The position numbers were made by a program, and so were the translations under genes. Shown piece after piece: positions 46,195 through 54,861 of a stretch of DNA of 64,000 bases; the first letter of the stretch is position 1, and each line of letters opens with the position of its first letter. Location: the NCBI GenBank assembly GCA_047967505.1, contig CM106538.1. One strand, 5' to 3'. The notes under the pieces are model-generated. The model was given only the letters and a program-made list of their open reading frames with translations, had not been told where the DNA came from and did not search any database. Origin of the DNA: Dipteris shenzhenensis. Lineage: Eukaryota; Polypodiophyta; Polypodiopsida; Gleicheniales.

Positions 46195-47619
46195 GATGCA
46201 AATAAAGCAAAATCCCAAATGCTAGTGCCTGCAAGAGAGAATCACAACAAATACCAGGTGCATCCATATGTGTATGCCACAATAGACTGAAATATCACCA
46301 AAAACTCAAAGCTAAAGCATCAAAAGATGCATCTGACTCATGTGCATATACTATGCATCCATATGAGCAAATCTGACCCAAAAGAAAATGCCAATAAGTG
46401 CCAAATGACTGAAGCATAAACACCGTCCATTGGCATATGCATCAATAATATCTCATCCAAGAGAGCATAGCACTATCAGTGCATCATCTGCAATGTGTCA
46501 AAGCTGTCCCTCAGCATAAAATAGCATCCATGTGCAAAGTGTCCATAAAAAATGGCATCCCATAAGGCAATTTGGGCCTATCAGCGCATCCAATAAGGAC
46601 CGCAATGCATCCAAATGGCCTATAAATCATCCACTGCAACCCAATGCACACCACAAATGAGTGCACACTGCTCAAATTGCAACCAGAGTGATCTGCATAA
46701 GGTATGCTCAAGAAATCATAGTCCCACGGTAATGACCGCTACTGAAAATAGAACCTGAGATGCCTCAAAACATGGGCGCCATTACATAATCGGACTCAGT
46801 AAGAAAATCTGCAAATATCTCTCTTCTGCCATAACTCCAAAATCCCAACCGATGAGTGAGAAATGGGAGTCAACAGTTATCCACTGCCATGTGGCATAAA
46901 TCTAAGGTTTCAAAACCTTAGAATGAAAAATGCATAATAGAGAGACGAAATTGAATACACAGAGACCTATAACTCTGAAAATCCTCCATCGAATCGCGCA
47001 AGAACTGATAGGTAGGGGTTTTTGGGCATCCGGAACGCAATGGGATAGACGGTTTTGGAAACCATGGTCTCAATCACTGGGTCCAACACACGGATTGAAA
47101 AACGTTTTTGGAAACAGAGCTATTTGTAAACTTCATCGGAGTGCGAATGATGAGCAACATAGAAGTTTTAGGACCTCCTGAGTCCATCGGAACTGACAGA
47201 TCTGCAAATGGTTGCTCCAAACTTGAGTTTCAACACCCAGGCAAAAAACGTAGGAACTGACACAGTGAGTCAAAAATCCAATGAAATGACCCCAGATTCC
47301 AGAATGAAGGTGTTTCCAAGCTCCTGAAGTGAAGTGGACACCAAAAGCAAGCAATAGTTGCCTCTACAAGTCAATATGGAGTCTCTGTCGTCAAACGGAA
47401 CATAGAAAAGCTCAAAAAAACGACTTTTTCTTTCAAACCACTTAACAGGCTCTCAAAACCACTTTGCAAAACCAAAGTGACTTTTCCAAAGGTTCCTTCA
47501 AGGTCTCTGCACACTCAGATGTGAGTAAAGTCACCCACAAAGCTTCCCACAGAGCTTCTCCTTCCTCCCATAGAGCTGCTGAGCTTCCAAGCATTCACGC
47601 ACGCTCAGCTAGATCACCC
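46195..47619 (-). other. B2 5' leader (about 1.43 kb)
   Basis: Untranslated stretch between PBS and gag; no coding frame of note. It is collinear with the B1 leader, so this long leader is a family trait rather than a local insertion. Confidence 0.85.
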
Positions 47620-47635
47620 GGGCTCTGATACCAGT
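47620..47635 (-). promoter_or_regulatory. B2 primer-binding site
   Basis: Minus strand ACTGGTATCAGAGCCC next to the 5' LTR: an exact initiator tRNA-Met site with three spacer bases. Confidence 0.94.
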
Positions 47636-47804
47636 TGAGAGTGTTCTCAACGGAAGCAAGAACGGAAGAAGGAGAGAGAGAGACAAAGAGCCACAAGTTT
47701 TGGTGGGTGCAGAACCACCCTAATCTTCTTTTTCATTCATTTATATATGTGTTTGAGTATTGTACATAACCGGGGTAAAGGCACTGTGACCTTTAACCCC
47801 CACA
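47636..47804 (-). mobile_element. B2 5' LTR with TATA-like box
   Basis: A 169-bp LTR. On the minus strand ACACATATATAAATGAATG (core at about 47740-47750) is a good TATA box, placed mid-LTR so that transcripts would start in the CT-rich 3' half. The LTR 3' end is CT-rich (CTCTCTCTCCTTCTTCCG). Confidence 0.93.
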
Positions 47805-47819
47805 AGTGCCGCTGTCGCA

Positions 47820-47861
<42 letters not shown>

Positions 47862-47884
47862 CAAGGGAGAGAGTTCCGCTACCA

Positions 47885-47931
<47 letters not shown>

Positions 47932-47958
47932 GGGAGAGAGTGGCACTGCTGCGACACA

Positions 47959-48029
<71 letters not shown>

Positions 48030-48064
48030 GAAGGGAGAGATGCGGCAGTGAGAGAGAGAGAGAG
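47805..48064. repeat. GA-rich complex satellite, block 5
   Basis: Starts with the target duplication AGTGC and continues with the same cores (CGCTGTCGCATGTGAGAG, CCGCTACCATAGTAGAG, GGCACTGCTGCGACACAC). The right edge, at about 48064, runs into the coding sequence of a DUF7869-like gene read on the minus strand. Confidence 0.95.
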
Positions 48065-49221
48065 AAAATGATTGATATCCTCATGTGTGTGTCCAACCAA
48101 CAAAATGCAAAAAAGATTACATTCTTATTCTCTCGTCCGCAATTGTCTGCATGTTTCTCAAATTTGTTGGTTGGTGACATTTTTCTACGTGTACATTGTG
48201 AATTGCCTTCATAACTGATGTTACAATATGATTGCTATCATGTAGATGCAAGGAATCAATCCATATGTCTACAAAAAACTTAAATCCATGCACTAACACT
48301 CCACATAGATGTGTCTTCAAAAGGTATTTTCCTTGTAGCTTAGGTGGAGTATTTGTGAATCGAGGTAATGTTGTTGTGTTCTGATCCATACCATCTACAA
48401 TAACGCACATGTACTCATTTGGATGAGAAATAGCTTGCTCCTTCCAAAATGCATATTGTAGTCTAGAATGCCAAACTAGTCCATGATGAAATTCTCTTTT
48501 TTTTATATGATTCTCTTTGTTTTGGAGACGTTGCACTCTCAAGTGCTCGCTTTAGATCATCACAATCATTGCACTTTGACATTTTTTGCCCTTTTAGGAT
48601 TTTAACATGTACAAAGATCTTCTTCCAAAGAGTATACAAATTGTGAAAACATGTTGGAGCATGCCCTCTTTGCCTCTGTGTTTCTCTAATAGACTTAAAC
48701 ACTTCTTTTTTTGTCAAACCTATCGGAAGATGCATTTCAGATAGATGGGGTTGAGGTAAAGAATTTTCATGAATGTAGTCTTTTGTTTTGGGCCTTCTTG
48801 TGTTTCCATGAATGCTAAACTTTACTCCATACTTTGCTTTATTTGCCAAATCCTAGTATGTGCCATGTGATAATCTTGTAGTAATGCGATATGCATTATT
48901 GCAGATACTTTTTCCATTTATACGAGGCATTATTTGTTGTTCAAAATTTGTCCTTTTCGCATCATTTACCAAAAAGCAAGAGAGCCTCATGCGTAGGTAT
49001 TCATTTCTTTTGCTCCCTCTTATTTGCCACACCTGTTCTCTACATCCCTTGATATCAAGTAAGTTAATGGAATGCATACAACTTCGCTTGCAACATGTAA
49101 ATCGCATTGCTTTTAGCATAACATCTTCATTCAATACTCTTATTCTCTTTGGTTGCTTTTCTACATCTGCCGCTTTCTTTTCATGCATATGTATGTCCGT
49201 TTCTTCTGTATGTTTGTACAC
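48065..49221 (-). pseudogene. DUF7869-like protein, degenerate
   Basis: Minus-strand reading gives, in order: a cysteine cluster FTCCKRSCMHSIN with a following IRGSKRNEYLRMRL segment; NGKSICNNAYRITTRLSHGTY; a TAG; then YGVKFSIHGNTRRPKTKDY; CNDCDDLKRALESATSPKQR; VIVDGMDQNTTTLPRF; LKTHLCGVLVHGFKFFVDIW; and, after a frameshift near 48165, HADNCGRENKNVIFFAFCWLD. This layout (Cys cluster, HGN, IxDGMDQ, LP, H.xGxxVHG, DNxxRENKN) is that of the large uncharacterised plant and animal family I know as DUF7869. Damage: one stop (48853), a one-base shift in a homopolymer near 48495, one shift near 48165, and loss of the C-terminus into GA satellite. The family name is from memory, unconfirmed by search. 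The conserved Asp residues suggest an RNase H-like fold; function unknown. Confidence 0.7.
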
Positions 49222-49403
49222 TTCTCCTTATTATCAAATTTATTTGTCACTTTATTTTCATGGGATGTTGCATCCGTCATCTTATTACAATCAAAGTCAA
49301 ATACCGAATAGTCTTTTGTTGGTTTCTTCTGTACATCCAAGTGTTTGGAAATTGTACACTTCTCCCGGTTGAAACTGCCTCCTCTAAATCTCACCTTACC
49401 CAC
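49161..49403 (-). pseudogene. Frame with duplicated TKDYSVFDFD segment
   Basis: An 80-codon frame containing TKDYSVFDFDCNKMTDATSH, a second copy of the C-terminal segment of the ORF ending at 49441 (TKDYSVFDFDSDKMNDGTSH). It is one base out of frame with both that ORF and the DUF7869-like frame. The duplicated stretch suggests either a repeated coding module with a frameshift or an intron-containing gene. It overlaps the start of the next frame by 61 bp. Confidence 0.5.
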
Positions 49404-49440
49404 CCTCCCATCCCTCGGACAACACTGCCTGAGTACTTGT

Positions 49441-50358
49441 CTAATTATTTGTCACCGTGTTTTCATGGGATGTTCCATCATTCATCTTATCACTGTCAAA
49501 GTCAAATACTGAATAGTCCTTTGTTGATTTCATTCTTGTCCTTGAAGTAATCTTCAGACCATTTGAGTCAATGTCCATGTCATCCATGTTTGATAATCCA
49601 ACACTTTCAAACTCTTTGTGCTCCTTGACAATATTTATGAATTCATCCACTCCAGATGAGACATCACTTCTGAAACAGTTTGCTTTATTGGTACCAATGA
49701 ACTCATCCACTCCCGACAAGATATCACTTCTATAGTTAAGTGCATTGAAATCATCCAAGTTTGAGGAGACAACACAAATTATATCTTTATCTTTCTCAAT
49801 GTGCGTGAATTCATTGACTCCAGATAAGACATCGCTTCTGTAGTCTTTTGCCTTCACAGTACCATAGAACTCACCGATGATATCTTTATCTTTCTTGACA
49901 TGTGTGAATTCATCAACTCCTGATAAGACATCGCTTTTGAAGTCTTTTGCCTTTATAGTACCACTCAACTCATCCACTCCTGATAAGATGTCACTTCTAT
50001 AGAGGATTGCATTGAAATCATCTAATCCTGAAGATACAACACTTTTGATGCCTTTGCCTTTCTCAATATGCAAGAATTCATCCACTTTAGAGCAAGCATT
50101 GCTTTTGAATTCTTTATCTTTCTTAGTATCAACAATGAACTCATCCACTCCTGATAAGATTCTGTACTTGAGTTCATTGAAATCATCCATGTATGAAGGG
50201 ACAAAGCTTGGCTTGTAGGCATATTCTTTAAGTCCTTTGAGATTGTAGTATACTCTATCTTTGTCATTGAAAACAACATGTCCCTTTTTAATCCTAGAAA
50301 ATTTCATGCTCCATCTCAAATCTTTTCCTTCCTCATAATAGGGACCATTCAATGACAT
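49441..50358 (-). CDS. SGVDEF-repeat protein (unknown function)
   Basis: A 305-codon frame, open throughout. Residues 1-55 are a basic, mixed N-terminal part. From residue 57 to 261 a short motif, S-G-V/L-D-E/D-F, recurs about eleven times at spacings of 16, 20 or 21 residues (e.g. 69, 90, 110, 126, 146, 179, 199, 215, 235, 256). The longer pattern YRSDILSGVDEF, KAKDFKSDVLSGVDEF, THIEKDKDI and VVSSGLDDFNAL recurs about three times. There is no signal peptide, membrane segment or zinc site. It lies upstream of, and in the same frame as, the DUF7869-like sequence (50358 and 49221 differ by a multiple of three), so it may be the N-terminal half or an exon of that gene. An in-frame stop lies 5' of the first ATG. 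I do not recognise the repeat. Repeat expansion in non-coding DNA cannot be excluded. Confidence 0.5.
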   Translation of the reverse strand: MSLNGPYYEEGKDLRWSMKFSRIKKGHVVFNDKDRVYYNLKGLKEYAYKPSFVPSYMDDFNELKYRILSGVDEFIVDTKKDKEFKSNACSKVDEFLHIEKGKGIKSVVSSGLDDFNAILYRSDILSGVDELSGTIKAKDFKSDVLSGVDEFTHVKKDKDIIGEFYGTVKAKDYRSDVLSGVNEFTHIEKDKDIICVVSSNLDDFNALNYRSDILSGVDEFIGTNKANCFRSDVSSGVDEFINIVKEHKEFESVGLSNMDDMDIDSNGLKITSRTRMKSTKDYSVFDFDSDKMNDGTSHENTVTNN

Positions 50359-50425
50359 TGTGTTATCATCTATACCATCATTTAGTAACTTTCACAATCC
50401 TCATCTTCGCAAATGACCACTGATC

Positions 50426-50790
50426 CTAGTGTTCAAACCCCAAACCTTGACCTTCCGCTATGTTCTTATTTGCAAATGATATCATTTGCAAAATATCTCC
50501 CACACTGAAATCCAAAGAATTGCACTTTGTATTCCTGATGATATGTGTTGGATAACTCTCATCTCTATCCCATGTAATAAATGATTTATTGAAAACATTA
50601 TAAGGCATAACATCTCTAAGTACTTCCATATCTCCACACTTATGCCTTAGCTCAACATGTGCACTAAGAATCTTTAATACAATAACTGCAACCTTATCTT
50701 CGCCAAGTCTTTGAAAGTGACAAAGAGAACTTGGATCACTATCATGGATTGTAGTAGCAAATGTAACTACTTCTCTTTGGCAACATAATT
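50426..50790 (-). pseudogene. Unknown coding fragment cut by A6
   Basis: Minus-strand frame open from the A6 LTR edge (50790) to a stop at 50426, about 120 codons, with plausible protein composition: HDSDPSSLCHFQRLGEDKVA, LSAHVELRHKCGDMEVLRDV, SFITWDRDESYPTHIIRNTK, LDFSVGDILQMISFANKN. No ATG is needed because the 5' end is removed by the A6 LTR. No family recognised. It probably belongs to the same gene as the two frames downstream. Confidence 0.45.
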
Positions 50791-51136
50791 GTTGAGATAT
50801 CGAGCTCCACTCATGATATGCTAGGCTGATCGTTGTGCATTTATGTCACTAACTTATTAGCTATAGATGTGGTTGGTACACCGCCCATGAATAATAGATG
50901 GATGATAGCTATCTTTATGTACTCTAGTTAGTGGCTCAGTTAGTATGTCACCTTAGTTAGCTGAGTTTGGTTTCAGACCCACATATAGGGTTCACCTATT
51001 CTTTTGTACTTAGAGTTCTTTTGGCTTTCAGAACTAAGAAGAGGAAAACTATTTTCAGCCTCCGTGTATATTCCCCCATTGTGTATGTGAGAAAGCTACA
51101 AGTGAGACTCCTTCCTTCTCTCCCACTCTCTTTACA
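50791..51136 (+). mobile_element. A6 5' LTR
   Basis: A 346-bp LTR from TGTTGAGATATCGAGCTCC to CTCTTTACA, followed by an exact tRNA-Met primer site. Confidence 0.94.
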
Positions 51137-52842
51137 TGGTATCAGAGCTCGAGTTGTGGTAAGGAGCTTAAGAAAGTAAACCAAGTTCGCGGTGTCCTAG
51201 TAAGAGGATCAGTGTTGCTTTCCTTTTTTTTTTGAGTTTGGGAGCAAATCTCTACAGGTAGCACAGCCGGAAAGTGCAAGTGTGCACTGTCTTAAATTGG
51301 GATGCCCTTCACGGTGTGGTGAAAGGGAAGTATATTTTTTTGATTCAAGGCCATTTCGAGGCCCGTTTTGGTGGTGGAAGTTTTTTGCAGGCTAGAGCTG
51401 AACAAGAACCAGTTATTCCTAATGTTCCCAATCAACAGGAGTTGCAAGCATTTAAAGGCTGGCATGAGAGAGCTAGAAAAGTTATGTATTGGCTATCTAT
51501 CACTATTTCAAATTCTATAAGTGTGCATATTCAGGATGCAAGCACGCCCAAGGAGGCATGGGATACTTTGACAAAAATGTATAGCACAAATAGGCAAGTT
51601 AGGAAAATGCAGCTCAAGCATGAATTGCATAATGTGCAAAGAGAAAATATGAGCATGAATGACTACCACATGAAGGTGAAGAAGATTGCAGATGCACTTG
51701 CTTCTATTGGGTCACGAGTGGAAGATGATGATTTAGTTTCTATGACCTTGAATGGGAAAAGGATTATGCACAATTTTAGACATCCATTGCCATCCATGAG
51801 AATTTTCTTGATTTTGAGGAGTTGATTGCTCTTCTAATTTTTGAAGATCAGAGAAATGGTGGTACATCTTCTTCAAGAGGAACTTCAAAAGAAGCTGTCT
51901 TCTACTCAAATGCTGGAACAGGTAGAGGCAGAGGTAGAGCAGGCTACTGATTTGGAGGCTATGGAAGAAATCAAAATATGCAGCAAATTCAAGAAAACTA
52001 GTCCTATGGAGGAGGACGTGGTAACTTTAGAGGAAGGGGGATGCAAAGAGGTCATGGTGGATGGTAGAAAGGCCAAAATGCAAACAACAATGTTGAATGC
52101 TAATATTGTAGTAAAATGGGTCATATGGTTAAAGATTGCTATAAAAAGCAGAATGACATCATGACTAGAAAATTGCAGCAAGGCAATTATGCATCCTCTA
52201 GTAGACAAGGTGATGATAGAAATGAGCATCTGTTTATGATGCAGCACATGACCAATTCTGTGACAAGTGTAGAAGAAAGAAATGATATGTGGTATGTTGA
52301 CTCAAGTGCATGAAACCACATGATAGGTCATGCAAAATGGATGCAAGATGCAAGGAAAATGGAAAGAGTAGGATTTGTGGAGACTGCTGATGATACTGCA
52401 CATCCTATTGTGCAGATTGGTAAAATTCCTTTGTCTATGCAGGATGGAAAAAAGAAATATCTATCTGATGTATTTCATGTACCGAATATCACCAAGAAAC
52501 CTAGTTTCTGTTGGTCAAATGGTTTAGTAGGGTTTGTAGGTTAGATTTAATCCTCATGGATGCTTTGTTGAGGATATGAAAAATAAAGGTCACTTGATAG
52601 CAAAAGGGAAGAAGAAGGGTAGGATGTTTATGTTGGATGCAGACATGCCTGAATTGAGTGCAGCAATGTTTGCACATGGGACCGATGTAGTTGCAGATAT
52701 TTATATTCGGCATAAACACATTGGTCATGTTAATGTACATCGACTTAAATTAATGGAGGCCCAAAATATTATTGCAGGATTGCCTAAGTTCAAGGTTGTA
52801 GAAATGCATAAGGTATGTGAAGCCTGTCAATTTAGAAAATAG
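51137..52842 (+). pseudogene. gag-pol: A6 leader-gag fusion and protease
   Basis: The frame 51274-51825 joins leader sequence to the middle of Gag (EQEPVIPNVPNQQELQAFKG, IADALASIGSRVEDDDLVSM) because the start of gag is deleted. It then shifts at about 51755. The zinc knuckle is altered (AACGCTAATATTG region; GHMVKDCYKKQND readable at 52116). Protease sequence at 52290 reads YVDSSA then TGA, so the DSGAS loop is lost. 52320-52544 and 52576-52842 hold the protease-integrase spacer, ending IRHKHIGHVNVHRLKLM. Confidence 0.88.
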
Positions 52843-54121
52843 GTTAGCCCACAACAAAATGGACCTGCAGAAAGGAAAAACAGGCATACTGGAGAGGTAT
52901 CTCGTGCCATGCTCAACGAAAAAGACCTGCTAGATTATTATTAGGCTGAAGCAATTGCTATAGCAGTCTACATAATGAACAGAACTCCCACTGCAGCAAT
53001 ACATGGCATGATCCTAGAGGAGAGGTATACAGGTAGGAAACCAGATATTTCTCATTTGAAAGTTTTTGGTTGCATTGCCTATGTTCATGTGCCAGATGAG
53101 TTGAGATCCAAGTTGGATCCAAAAGCTAAGAAGTGCATCTTTATTGGTTATTCTTTGCAGCAGAAAGGGTATAGATGCTATAACCCTTCTACTTGTAAGT
53201 TTACAGTGAGCAGAGATGTTGTTTTTAATGAGATGAGCAACTGGTATAAACTAGTAAATGTGATTGAGGATGTAGATGCACAAAATGGTAATGCTAAACA
53301 GAATTCACAGCAGCAATCACAAAATATTAGTGGACCTGTAGTGTCCTCTAGCAGTGGTTCACATACTTTGCCATGGACAAGCAGATTGAGATTAGGAGGA
53401 TGTCCTCAAAGCAATGCAGATAGTGGTATGCAAGTATCATGAAAAGGAAAAGAGAGAGTAGATCAGCCCATGGTTGATGTGAATGCAGGTCACTCTTATA
53501 TGGATGGTGAATCCAATGGCTCAAGAATAGGCAGAGCCTTGATGATGAGTTGGGTATTCCTTCTGTTATTACACCTGGAGTCAGGAAGACAAGGGATGTT
53601 TTGAGAGCACCTGGTAGTAAGCCTATTTTGCACAGGTCTACCAAAGCTAGGTATCTTGTGGATAGGTTGAAATATGATGGATTTACAGCCATTCACTATG
53701 CCTATATGGTCAAAATGATACATGAACCAGAACCCACTTCTTTTGAGCAAGCCATGGGAAAAGATAAATGGGAGAAAGCCATGGATGAAGAAATGGATGC
53801 CTTGGAAGCAAATGCTACATGGGAATTGGTGCCTTTGCCTAAAGACAAGAATGCAATTGGCTGCAAGTGGGTTTATAAGGTGAAGCACAATGCAGATGGT
53901 TTTGTGAATAGATACAAGGCAATATTAGTTGTCAAGGGGTATGCACAGACATATGGCATTGATTATGAAGAAACATTCAGTCTGGTTGCAAGGATGATTT
54001 GCAAGAAGAGGTCTATATGGAGCAGCCACCAGGTTTTGTTCATGCTATTCATCCTGAGTTTGTTTGCAGGTTGAAGAAATCCTTGTATGGCTTGAAGCAA
54101 GCACCCAGAGCATGGTCTAAC
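52843..54121 (+). pseudogene. pol: A6 integrase end and reverse transcriptase start
   Basis: Resumes with PQQNGPAERKNRHTG, i.e. only the last catalytic segment of integrase, then KVFGCIAYVHVPDELRSKLD, the linker, and RT from [20 protein letters not shown] through [20 protein letters not shown]. The segment with [10 protein letters not shown] is deleted (junction 53993), leaving [12 protein letters not shown] next to the A7 LTR. No YVDD motif remains. Confidence 0.88.
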
Positions 54122-54477
54122 TGTTGAGATATCAAGCTCCACTTGTGATATGCCAGGGTGACCATTATACATTTATATCATCGACTTGTTAACTGCAGAT
54201 GTGGTTGGTACACCACCCATGAATAATAGTTGGATGACAGCTATCCTTATGTACTCTAGTTAGTGGCTCAGTTAGTATGCCACCTTAGTTAGCTGAGTTT
54301 GGTTTGAGACCCACATATAGGGTTCACCTATTCCTTTTGTACTTAGAGAGTTCTTTTGGCTTTCACAACTAAGAAGAGGAAAACTTTGTTCAACCTCCAC
54401 CTTTGTGTGTATTCCCCCATTGTGTATGTGAGAAAGCTACAAGTGAGACTCCTTCCTTCTCTATCACTCTCTTCACA
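54122..54477 (+). mobile_element. Family A copia, copy A7: 5' LTR
   Basis: A 356-bp LTR inserted in the RT region of A6 and followed by an exact PBS (54478-54489, TGGTATCAGAGC), so it is a 5' LTR of a separate copy and not the 3' LTR of A6, which would follow a polypurine tract. Confidence 0.93.
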
Positions 54478-54861
54478 TGGTATCAGAGCTCAGTTCATGT
54501 AAGGAGCTCAAGAAAGCAAACCAAGTCCGTGGAGTCCTAGTAAGAGGATCAATGTTGATTTTCTTTTTTTCTTCGAGTTTAGGAGCAAATCTCTGCAGAG
54601 GCCTGTTTTGGTGCCGGGACTTTTTCTGCAGGCACTCAGGAAAGTGCCCTATTTTTGCTATGCGACCACTCTTTTGCAGGTCGGTGAAAAATTATCGTAG
54701 AAATTACATCGTATGCCTGTGCGTATAGATATTGGGGACGAAAGAATCATTATTATTGCCTATTGATGCACAATTATCACTAGGAAGTGACTGTGTGGTC
54801 AAATACCACTCTCGTCAGTTTTGCAGATTTGCCCTTGTGAGGCAGAAGTTTTGTTTTTTTT
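54478..54861 (+). mobile_element. A7 leader, truncated by satellite
   Basis: PBS plus leader collinear with A1 and A3 to GGCAGAAGTTTTGTTTTTTT, some 30-40 bp short of the gag ATG. A poly-T stretch then passes into the 181-bp satellite. The rest of A7 and the right side of A6 are absent from the window. Confidence 0.9.

Larger units (their letters stand above)
41558..47804 (-). mobile_element. Family B copia, copy B2 (both LTRs, perfect TSD)
   Basis: Minus-strand element inside GA satellite, flanked by AGTGC on both sides (41553-41557 and 47805-47809). Structure on the sense strand: 5' LTR 47636-47804, PBS 47620-47635, leader, gag from 46194, protease, integrase (interrupted by A5), RT, RNase H, PPT, 3' LTR 41558-41723. 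It has no internal duplication and keeps the RT/RNase H segment lost from B1, so it is the better reference for family B. It is broken by frameshifts. Confidence 0.95.
50791..54121 (+). mobile_element. Family A copia, copy A6 (internally deleted)
   Basis: 5' LTR 50791-51136, PBS 51137-51148 (TGGTATCAGAGC), shortened leader, gag, pol up to mid-RT, then broken at GCATGGTCTAAC by the A7 LTR at 54122. Internal losses relative to A4 and A8: the first ~45 codons of gag (junction about 51396), most of the integrase core (junction about 52842, AGAAAATAGGTTAGCCC) and part of RT around MDVKNAFL (junction about 53993). It inserted into, or lies against, the coding fragment ending at 50790. Confidence 0.93.

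Noticed and set aside
50791-54477. A complete A6 element with LTRs 50791-51136 and 54122-54477
   Set aside because: The second LTR follows RT sequence rather than a polypurine tract and is itself followed by a PBS and leader, so it belongs to another copy.
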